Shown here: positions 58,228 to 64,000 of the stretch, piece after piece
How positions within the stretch are numbered: the first letter of the stretch is position 1
How the letters are laid out: the number at the start of each line of letters is the position of its first letter
Assembly (NCBI RefSeq): GCF_000648615.1
Contig: NZ_JFZC01000041.1
Span: forward strand, 62,001 to 126,000
DNA: 64,000 nucleotides
Direction: 5' to 3'
From: Sporolactobacillus terrae DSM 11697
GTDB lineage: Bacteria > Bacillota > Bacilli > Bacillales > Sporolactobacillaceae
Program-made: the position numbers and the translations under genes
Notes under the pieces: generated by a model
Databases searched by the model: none
The model's input: only the letters and a program-made list of their open reading frames with translations
What the model was told of the DNA's origin: nothing

Positions 58228-59304
58228 ATGAAAAAAAGCATCCTTTCCGTAGCACTAATCGGCGGGTTGACAGTTACAGGTCTCGGAACACATCAGGCAC
58301 AAGCAGCTTCAGGAGCATCGGTTGTAAATGTAGCTGAACAGGGCGTTGGTTCATCTTATACATGGGGGCAAAATGACTGCTCCGGATTCACGCAACGCGT
58401 ATTTTCAAAACTAGGCGTGCAGCTGCCGCATAGCTCGGCCGGCCAAGCGGGTTACGGCACAGCCGTCAGCCGTGGGGGTCTGCAGCCGGGTGATCTTGTC
58501 TTCTTCAATACGTCAGGCAGCGGCATTTCTCATGTTGGCATCTATGTCGGCAATAATCGGATGATCAGTGCGGAGACGGAGAAAACGGGGGTTCGCGAAA
58601 CACAAATCTTTGGTGGAGGAGCCTCTAGCTATTGGGAGCCGCGTTTTGTGACTGCGCGAAGAGTTGTCGCCGGCCAATCCGTTTCGCAGCAGGCAGCAGA
58701 ATCAACGCCCGCATCATCAACGGCGCCGGCGCCATCCGCTTCATCAGCGCCTGCACAATCAAGTTCAGATAAGGCAGCTTCTGCAGCTTCCGATTCAACG
58801 ACTCACGTGTCTCAGCCTGCATCGGCTCAGCCAAGTGGTGCGAAGAATCAAACGAGTGATGATCAGAAGAGGACACCGGTCGCACAGCCGTCTTCCTCAG
58901 CGCAGCAGACGACCCAAACAGCCAAGAGCAGTGTTTCTAAAAAAACACCGTCGGCTCCATCCGCATCGGTGCGGCAGCCAAGTGCAAGTGCTTCTTCAGC
59001 TTCACAAGGAACAGTAAAAAATGGCAGTTACATCGTACGCGTCGGCGATACGCTTTGGGAAATCTCAAATCAAAACGGCATCTCCGTACAAAAGCTGCAA
59101 CGTTTGAACGACCTATCCGACACGATGATCCATCCGGGACAGAAGCTCAACCTGCAGGATCCGCAGCAAACCTATACCGTTAAATCCGGTGATTCGCTTT
59201 GGGCCATTGCCGATAAGCATGACACAACCGTCAAACAGTTAATGACGGCAAATCATCTGGATTCGGATCTGATCTATCCGGAAGATCACCTGACGATCAA
59301 ATAA
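58228..59304 (+). CDS. Secreted NlpC/P60 endopeptidase with two C-terminal LysM domains
   Basis: A 358-residue secreted cell-wall hydrolase. Signal peptide to about residue 28 (GTHQAQAA), then an NlpC/P60 domain with catalytic Cys in NDCSGFTQRVF (about residue 50) and His in SHVGIYVG (about 102). A Ser/Ala/Pro/Gln-rich linker (about 155-265) follows, then LysM 1 (YIVRVGDTLWEISNQNGISV) and LysM 2 (YTVKSGDSLWAIADKHDTTV). The usual LytE/LytF order in Bacillus (LysM first) is reversed. ATG 58228 has GGAGGT upstream. It cleaves gamma-D-Glu bonds in peptidoglycan by family. Confidence 0.9.
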   Translation: MKKSILSVALIGGLTVTGLGTHQAQAASGASVVNVAEQGVGSSYTWGQNDCSGFTQRVFSKLGVQLPHSSAGQAGYGTAVSRGGLQPGDLVFFNTSGSGISHVGIYVGNNRMISAETEKTGVRETQIFGGGASSYWEPRFVTARRVVAGQSVSQQAAESTPASSTAPAPSASSAPAQSSSDKAASAASDSTTHVSQPASAQPSGAKNQTSDDQKRTPVAQPSSSAQQTTQTAKSSVSKKTPSAPSASVRQPSASASSASQGTVKNGSYIVRVGDTLWEISNQNGISVQKLQRLNDLSDTMIHPGQKLNLQDPQQTYTVKSGDSLWAIADKHDTTVKQLMTANHLDSDLIYPEDHLTIK

Positions 59305-59356
59305 GGAAAGCATTGGTGATATAGCCATCCTCCGAACAGAACAGGATTGAGGATTA

Positions 59357-59385
59357 AAGACCGGGCATTTTTTGCCCGGTCTTTT
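59357..59385 (+). terminator. Terminator of the endopeptidase gene
   Basis: AAGACCGGGCA (59357-59367) pairs with TGCCCGGTCTT (59373-59383), then TTTT. Confidence 0.88.
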
Positions 59386-59688
59386 CATGTTTTCGGACGT
59401 TTTGCTGATTGACCGAAACAAGCGAAGCCGCTAAATGCTAGGCGAGCGCAACTTTTTTTATTAGATAAGGGGGGCAACCGTTTAAGATGCGCAAAAAGAA
59501 TTACGATAAAAAAGTATTTTTTCATCATTCCCATTGATCCCGCGTGCAGAAAGTAATACGCTAGCTAAAGTATGTCGGTAAACCTTTTTGTCCTTGGGAT
59601 GAAGAGGAGTGATCCGGCACGGACAACGTCACTCAACCAGTGATGCTTGAAACGAAGCATCAGATTGATACAAGAAAGGAACATTTTC
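59386..59688 (+). other. Leader region of the YczE-like gene
   Basis: About 300 bp. It contains a TGATGCTT/AAGCATCA hairpin (59641-59662) 27 nt before the start codon and a short frame at 59600 (14 codons), but no recognisable riboswitch, terminator or well-supported promoter. Confidence 0.35.
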
Positions 59689-60402
59689 GTGGTTGCCAAT
59701 CATGCTGTACCTGTACGTACCAGAAGACAAAGTGAAAATCTGATTTACTTTGCCCTTTCAATTCTTTTTAATTCTTTAGGCAATGCATTGACCGTTGCGC
59801 TTAATCTTGGCAGTGCGCTGTGGACGGCTTCTGCAGTGAATTTTACTTTTATTACAGGCATTCCGCTTGCTGTCGTACTGTTTGCATTCGGTGTGGCTGT
59901 CATTATTGCCAATGCTGTGATTATCGGCAAACTGGACTGGCACCGCATCATAGGGAACGTCATCTTCATGGTTCCGTTCAGCTATTTAATCGGGATACTC
60001 AGTAATTACTTGATCTTGTGGGGGATAAACGATCTTCCGTTGATTGTCCGAGTGGTGATGGATTGTTTCGGTGTTTGCCTCATTTCACTTGCCATTTCGA
60101 TCTATCAACGTGTGAATCTCATGCTTCATCCTGTTGATGACTTGATGCAGATCATCCGCTTTAAGTATTTTAAAGGGAGCGCGACAATTGCTCAGCTAGT
60201 GACCTTCATGCCGCCAATCCTCATCACCGTGATCTGCTGGATCATCGGTCAGCACCTGCTTGCGATAAATATCGGAACAATTTTCGCATTGCTGTTCCAA
60301 GGTTCACTTGTTGGCGTGTTTGATAAGATTGTTTTTCCTTCATTAAAACATCAGAATCTTGACCACGGCGAAACCAAGAATGACGATCGCGTGCATTCAT
60401 GA
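59689..60402 (+). CDS. YczE/YitT-like membrane protein
   Basis: A 237-residue protein with about five membrane segments. It has ALNLGSALWTASAVNFTFITGIPLAVV and a loop LHPVDDLMQIIRFKYFKGSATIAQL, matching the YczE family (DUF6198-type), found next to lipopeptide or membrane-associated genes. The GTG start (59689) has AAAGGAA upstream; an earlier ATG frame lacks an SD. Function is unknown. Confidence 0.75.
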   Translation: MVANHAVPVRTRRQSENLIYFALSILFNSLGNALTVALNLGSALWTASAVNFTFITGIPLAVVLFAFGVAVIIANAVIIGKLDWHRIIGNVIFMVPFSYLIGILSNYLILWGINDLPLIVRVVMDCFGVCLISLAISIYQRVNLMLHPVDDLMQIIRFKYFKGSATIAQLVTFMPPILITVICWIIGQHLLAINIGTIFALLFQGSLVGVFDKIVFPSLKHQNLDHGETKNDDRVHS

Positions 60403-60433
60403 GAAAACGCAAACGACCCTGAATCGGAAAAAG

Positions 60434-60467
60434 CTGTTTCACTAGTCAGTAGTGAAACAGTTTTTTT
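60434..60467 (+). terminator. Terminator of the YczE-like gene
   Basis: CTGTTTCACTA (60434-60444) pairs perfectly with TAGTGAAACAG (60450-60460), then seven T. Confidence 0.88.
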
Positions 60468-60629
60468 CAGGCTTGAATTTACACTTTAAGTGCAATTAAA
60501 AGGACTTAAACCGATCGAAGAAGTTGAGAAACACTTGCAACAGCATAATAGCTAGCTGAACCATTATTATAAAAAAAGAAATTCATCGTTTCTGGTAGAA
60601 GAAATCCCCGAATCGGAGGAGTAATCTTA

Positions 60630-60908
60630 ATGGATACGGCATTGGATGAAGCACAGGAATTTGTAGAACAAGACCCATTTTTAATTCATGAGATTGCCAC
60701 GTATTCGTTTGTTGAATTTATGCCGTTGATTATGCGCAGCATCCGAATCATTACGAGACGCAAGGCGGAAACAATACATCTGCGACGCTTTTCGTTGGTA
60801 CATGTAAGGATGGCACCTATGACGATGTATCTGCAAGTCCTGAAAAAATATACACGAGAGTGCAGCTGCACAAAAAATGGAAGGTTCGTGATGGTAAACG
60901 ATTTCTAA
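60630..60908 (+). pseudogene. YciI-like remnant or small hypothetical protein
   Basis: From ATG 60630 (GGAGGAG 8 nt upstream) the first 33 codons read LDEAQEFVEQDPFLIHEIAT then YSFVEFMPL, which fits the C-terminal part of YciI-family proteins. After that the frame becomes basic and unrelated, while another frame holds a different plausible stretch (GTYDDVSASPEKIYTRVQL). I read the region as a decayed gene or joined fragments. The 92-residue ORF could still be expressed. Confidence 0.35.
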
Positions 60909-60998
60909 ATGAAACGGTTGTTGGAATACTCCGAAAACACTTTTGGTTATAGCCGAATGGATGTATAATAACAGAAATCACACAAAAGGAGGGACGGT

Positions 60999-61493
60999 AT
61001 GACTGACAAGGAAAGTGAATTTCACCAACTTTTTGAGGTGCTCACAGACACGAGAAAAATTATGTTGGATTTTAAGGGAAGCGTAGACAAGCGGTTTGAC
61101 GCGATAGATCAACGCTTTGAATCAATGGACAAACGCTTTGAATCAATGGATCAACGCTTTGAATCAATGGACAAACGCTTTGAATCAATGGATCAACGCC
61201 TTGAATCAATGGATCAACGCTTTGAATCAATGGACAAACACTTTGAATCAATGGATCAACGCTTTGAATCAATGGACAAACGCTTTGAATCAATGGACAA
61301 ACACTTTGAATCAATGGACAAACGTCTAAGTGAATTGAGTGACGGACAATCGATTATGAACCACCGGATCGGAAACTTGGAAACGGCTCAAATTGAAACG
61401 AATGTCCGCCTATCAAAGATTGAAGCCGCTCAAGATAAGACTACGAAAGCGTTCATGACTATTGTGGAATTATTTAATGAACATTCCAAGTAA
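60999..61493 (+). CDS. Coiled-coil repeat protein, paralogue 2
   Basis: A 164-residue paralogue of the protein at 43961. The head (EFHQLFEVLTDTRKIMLDFKGS) and tail (LETAQIETNVRLSKIEAAQ, KTTKAFMTIVELFNEHSK) are shared, but the middle is an array of about twelve heptads of the form MDQRFES/MDKRFES (21-bp DNA repeats 61090-61325). GGAGGGA precedes ATG and a TATAATAAC (60964) lies in the same position as in paralogue 1. The repeats predict a coiled-coil rod. Function unknown. Confidence 0.75.
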   Translation: MTDKESEFHQLFEVLTDTRKIMLDFKGSVDKRFDAIDQRFESMDKRFESMDQRFESMDKRFESMDQRLESMDQRFESMDKHFESMDQRFESMDKRFESMDKHFESMDKRLSELSDGQSIMNHRIGNLETAQIETNVRLSKIEAAQDKTTKAFMTIVELFNEHSK

Positions 61494-61684
61494 GGATTTG
61501 TTATTTGCTTTTATCCATCATACTGGTGTTTTGTTGACTCCTCAAGAAAGATTACTTCACGTTAATTACTCCCGATGATCGCCCAACGAATCCAAGTAAA
61601 ATAGATTCATTTCTCTTATTTTCAATGAATGAGGCGGGTCCATACACGTCTATGCCTGCCATATTATGCATCACCTATTAATGC

Positions 61685-61912
61685 TTAAAACTTGAAATAC
61701 CAAAAACGACCTTCAAACCTTGTCCAATAAGAAAAATTGCTACTTTTAAACACAAAACTGTCAATTAAAATAAGTAAAAACACCAACATAGAGGGAATCC
61801 ACCATATCAGTTCATACCACTTGTGAATAAAATTCATCTTTTCAATCCTGCTAATAATTAAAAAAATTATAACAAAAAGCATGGAAATGAAATAGTTTCG
61901 ATTCTTGGTCAT
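61685..61912 (-). CDS. Possible small two-span membrane protein (75 aa)
   Basis: A 75-residue frame with two hydrophobic segments (YFISMLFVIIFLIIS; ELIWWIPSMLVFLLILIDSF) and an aromatic tail. No Shine-Dalgarno is evident before the ATG and no family is recognised, so it may be a chance ORF in AT-rich DNA. Confidence 0.35.
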   Translation of the reverse strand: MTKNRNYFISMLFVIIFLIISRIEKMNFIHKWYELIWWIPSMLVFLLILIDSFVFKSSNFSYWTRFEGRFWYFKF

Positions 61913-62093
61913 TTTCTGTGAAACATCAATGGTTTGGGAGCGTGAAAAAATCGTGAATACCTATGAGAATTGTCTTTTTAACGCCATTCGTTGAGGCTTT
62001 AGATTGAATTTACCCACCCTTGTCTTGCTGGAAAAGGGGCCGCTGCATGTATTTCGGGTGGGTGATCATAATAATCGTGGGAGGTGATCCGCT

Positions 62094-62264
62094 TTGGCAA
62101 AAGATGTACTGTGCGAAGTAAACAACTGCACGTTCTGGGATGAAGGAAACCACTGTTCCGCAAACGCGATTTATGTGGTGAGTCACAAAGGAAACCAAGC
62201 ATCAAAAACCGAAGAAACCGACTGCAAAACGTTTAAACCGGAACACTCGAAAGTTCATCACTAA
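62094..62264 (+). CDS. DUF1540 small cysteine-rich protein
   Basis: A 56-residue protein from TTG 62094 with GGGAGGTGAT 7 nt upstream. Its pattern CEVNNCTFWDEGNHCSANAI then AxxTEETDCKTF carries the four conserved Cys of DUF1540 (two C-x5-C-like halves), a likely metal-binding module common in spore-forming Firmicutes. Role unknown. It ends at a hairpin shared with the GNAT gene. Confidence 0.82.
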   Translation: MAKDVLCEVNNCTFWDEGNHCSANAIYVVSHKGNQASKTEETDCKTFKPEHSKVHH

Positions 62265-62274
62265 TGGCATGTTG

Positions 62275-62308
62275 AATGAGGCGGGAGCGCGGATGCTCTC
62301 GCCTCATT
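62275..62308. terminator. Bidirectional hairpin between DUF1540 and GNAT genes
   Basis: AATGAGGCGGGAGC (62275-62288) pairs with GCTCTCGCCTCATT (62295-62308), one mismatch. It includes the GNAT stop codon (62304-62306); the T run is short on both sides. Confidence 0.6.
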
Positions 62309-62792
62309 CGTTTAACGGTTTATCCATATTGAACCACTTCATGCCGCCGTGCTCGGATGCGGCGATGCCTTGGTTGGTGTAGCCGTTCTTCTCGTAAAAA
62401 GGGATAAGAAATTGGCGGCAGGTAAGGGTCACCGTCAAGCGATCTTTTTCACGGGCTTTATCCTCCAATGCGCGCAGGAGCTGGGAGGCAATGCCTTTTC
62501 CTTGGCAATTCGGCGCGACGACAAGTCCGAGGATGCTCTGATAGCCGCCGCGATCCGGATTGGGTATGGTTTGTTCAAACAGGTCATCGGTAATATGCGG
62601 CATGGAAATGACCGGTCCGTTGACGTAGCCAATGATTTGATTCATTTCTTCAGCGACGAGGAACGTGTCGGGGATGGTTTCAATACGGGTGATGAATGCT
62701 TGCTTGGTTGCGGCTTCTTCCGGAGTAAAACCGCTGTTTTCCAGTTCGATGAGCTGCGCTAAATCTGATTTGCGGACTTTTCTGATCTTCAT
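62304..62792 (-). CDS. GNAT-family N-acetyltransferase
   Basis: A 162-residue acetyltransferase: RKVRKSDLAQLIELENSGF, LVAEEMNQIIGYVNG, and the acetyl-CoA loop ILGLVVAPNCQGKGIASQLL, with FLIPFYEKNGYTNQG near the C-terminus. The ATG (62790-62792) has AAAGGAGA upstream. Length and motifs are like arylalkylamine or small-molecule acetyltransferases (AANAT-like); no substrate is set. Confidence 0.85.
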   Translation of the reverse strand: MKIRKVRKSDLAQLIELENSGFTPEEAATKQAFITRIETIPDTFLVAEEMNQIIGYVNGPVISMPHITDDLFEQTIPNPDRGGYQSILGLVVAPNCQGKGIASQLLRALEDKAREKDRLTVTLTCRQFLIPFYEKNGYTNQGIAASEHGGMKWFNMDKPLNE

Positions 62793-62872
62793 GACGTTTC
62801 TTGTCTCCTTTAGGTGTTTTCGGAAGTGCTGCATGCGCAAGGGCGATTGGCGAACCGTCACCAGGCATACGT

Positions 62873-63775
62873 TTAATGGCCGGATTCTTGACGAAAGAGA
62901 TCAATAAATCGCTTTGCTTTTTTCGTTAAGTAGCTGTCTTTCAGCCAGATGATGCCAACCTCCGACCGAGCCGTGATATCCGGCAGCTCGAACATGTCGA
63001 TGTCGGCGATGGAAAAGGCGGTCAGAACAGATTTCGGTAAAATCGTGACGCCGATTCCGGCTGTGACGAGTGCAATGGTTATCGATACACTGGAACATTC
63101 ACAGATGATATTCGGTTTAAAGCCGAGGCGGAGGCATTCGTTTACGATTTTTTCATTGAGTTGAACCGTCTTATCGCTTTTTAGAGCGATCAGTGGTGTC
63201 GCTGCCAAATCTTTCAGACGAAAATGAGATTTGGCTTGCTGCCATTTTCGATTCTTAGGGACGATCATCACAAACGGATCGGACGGCAGATGCAACGTCT
63301 CGTATTTGGCGTGATCATCGTTTGATTCAAACGGCAGGCGTGTGACGACGAGTTCAATACTGCGGTCGGCCAAATAGTCGCCCAAAACAACATGGTCTCC
63401 TTCGAGAATTTTGAAGGTGACGTGCGGATAGCGGTCTCGAAAACAGGCGATTTTCTCAGGAAGAAGGGAGGCGCATGAAAAGACAGAACCGATATTGAGC
63501 CGTCCTTGAAGGCCCATGTCGATTTCTTTGACTTCTGTGATGGTGTCGTCCATTTGCCGAAGCATATCTTTTGCATGTTTCTGCAGGGTTTCGCCGGCTT
63601 CAGTCAGGCGCATCCGCTTGCCTTGTCGGTCAAACAAGGCGACGCCGAGCTCTTCTTCAATCAATTTCAGCTGCCTGCTGAGCGGTGGCTGTTCTATAGA
63701 TAATTTTTTCGCGGCACGCGTAATTTGTCCTTCTTTGGCAATCGCCAAAAAGTAGCGGAGCTGTCTCAAGTCCAT
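62873..63775 (-). CDS. LysR-family transcriptional regulator
   Basis: A 300-residue LysR protein: MDLRQLRYFLAIAKEGQITRAAKKLSIEQPPLSRQLKLIEEELGV-type N-terminal helix-turn-helix (in pieces, RQLRYFLAIA, AAKKLSIEQPPLSRQL) and a periplasmic-binding-like effector domain. It is divergent from an ACT-domain gene with an ATAC-N7-GTAT box between them. The neighbour suggests control of branched-chain or acetoin metabolism, by position only. Confidence 0.9.
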   Translation of the reverse strand: MDLRQLRYFLAIAKEGQITRAAKKLSIEQPPLSRQLKLIEEELGVALFDRQGKRMRLTEAGETLQKHAKDMLRQMDDTITEVKEIDMGLQGRLNIGSVFSCASLLPEKIACFRDRYPHVTFKILEGDHVVLGDYLADRSIELVVTRLPFESNDDHAKYETLHLPSDPFVMIVPKNRKWQQAKSHFRLKDLAATPLIALKSDKTVQLNEKIVNECLRLGFKPNIICECSSVSITIALVTAGIGVTILPKSVLTAFSIADIDMFELPDITARSEVGIIWLKDSYLTKKAKRFIDLFRQESGH

Positions 63776-63795
63776 GTTCCTTCACCTTCTTATGT

Positions 63796-63810
63796 ATACT
63801 TAAAAGGTAT
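63796..63810. promoter_or_regulatory. LysR-type operator
   Basis: ATAC (63796-63799) and GTAT (63807-63810) form a 15-bp inverted repeat of the T-N11-A type in the divergent promoter region. Confidence 0.6.
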
Positions 63811-63893
63811 GTTAACGAGATAAAACAGATAGTTAATGTATGGTTAAACGAATGATATCATAAAAGAAACGAATCGAGAAGGGGGGACGCTGC

Positions 63894-64000
63894 ATGGAAA
63901 AGCATCGCATCTTTGTAACGGTTAAGAACGAGCCGGGCATACTGGCAAAGGTATCGCAACTCTTTGGCCAATTCGGACTAAATATTGATGCCTTAACCGT
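63894..64000 (+). CDS. ilvN: ACT-domain protein, probable acetolactate synthase small subunit (partial)
   Basis: The first 35 codons only; the gene is cut by the window end. The start (ATG 63894, AAGGGGGG upstream) reads MEKHRIFVTVKNEPGILAKV then SQLFGQFGLNIDAL, the ACT fold at the start of IlvN/IlvH (VxNxPGxLxRVxxLFxxRGxNI). It would regulate valine, leucine and isoleucine synthesis if a large subunit follows. Confidence 0.7.
   Translation, partial: MEKHRIFVTVKNEPGILAKVSQLFGQFGLNIDALT

Noticed and set aside
60470-60580. IS3-type transposase tail (QLKGLKPIE-like)
   Set aside because: Only about 20 codons resemble the tail, with an in-frame stop and no DDE region or inverted repeats.
1-64000. 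tRNA or rRNA genes and intact insertion sequences
   Set aside because: None was recognised in the intergenic regions read on either strand.

Overview
The window looks like a chromosome segment of a Gram-positive, low-to-mid GC Bacilli species. Most genes have strong AGGAGG-type ribosome binding sites, and many use GTG or TTG starts. Intrinsic terminators end in T runs. Regulatory RNAs typical of Firmicutes are present (ydaO c-di-AMP and SAM-I riboswitches), along with PadR/DUF1129, DUF5316, DUF1540, a VmlR/Vga-like ABC-F protein and YczE-type genes. A facultatively anaerobic Bacillales lineage such as Sporolactobacillus would fit, but the species cannot be fixed from the sequence alone.

Layout. 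1-4.7 kb: the tail of an aspartic-protease-like gene, a truncated DUF1801/frataxin-like remnant, an AraC/GyrI regulator, a stress-type SDR and a PadR/DUF1129 pair. 4.9-9.8 kb: a candidate type I toxin/antisense RNA pair, cadC-cadA with its operator, a tyrosine phosphatase and a lipoprotein. 9.9-14 kb: c-di-AMP riboswitch with Kup potassium permease, then an amino acid permease behind a structured leader. 14.2-21.3 kb: an eight-gene operon (ProC-like reductase, VOC protein, four-gene amino acid ABC transporter, SDR, zinc-type URO-D/MtaA-like methyltransferase) preceded by a short ORF extremely rich in Met and Cys and a terminator. 21.3-26.7 kb: hcp with an FNR-type site, small genes, and two Fur-box-preceded VIT/CCC1 transporters. 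26.8-29.4 kb: SAM-I riboswitch, a decayed ABC ATPase, an intact YxeP-like amidohydrolase, a serine dehydratase-like fragment and serine acetyltransferase. 29.7-35.3 kb: ABC-F protein with attenuator, aminotransferase, SDR and aspartokinase. 35.4-36.2 kb: nested tandem and dispersed repeats.

36.3-43.8 kb: an arsenic operon (arsR-C-D-A-B) followed by a cation/proton antiporter, a small companion protein and a second IT-superfamily permease. 44-47.6 kb: a coiled-coil repeat protein, a MocR regulator divergent from a PNPOx-like protein, and an alpha/beta hydrolase. 47.6-54.2 kb: an aromatic amino acid operon (MFS transporter, aroC, BacA/prephenate-dehydratase-like protein, aroA, tyrA, aroK) behind a 20-residue leader peptide in which half the residues are Trp, Tyr or Phe, followed by mutually exclusive hairpins and a terminator. 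54.2-64 kb: protoporphyrinogen oxidase, a small kinase, ZIP transporter, a second copy of the composite repeat, NlpC/P60-LysM endopeptidase, YczE-like protein, a second coiled-coil repeat protein with the same promoter context as the first, DUF1540, GNAT, and a LysR regulator divergent from an ACT-domain (ilvN-like) gene cut by the window end.

The strongest biological theme is control by short translated leaders. The aromatic operon is a clear case, the Met/Cys-rich leader before the ProC/ABC/methyltransferase operon is a second probable case, and the ABC-F and serine acetyltransferase genes have weaker candidates. With the SAM-I riboswitch, sulfur amino acid control appears at two or three places in the window, which makes the Met/Cys-leader operon a good candidate for an undescribed sulfur-metabolite uptake and processing system.
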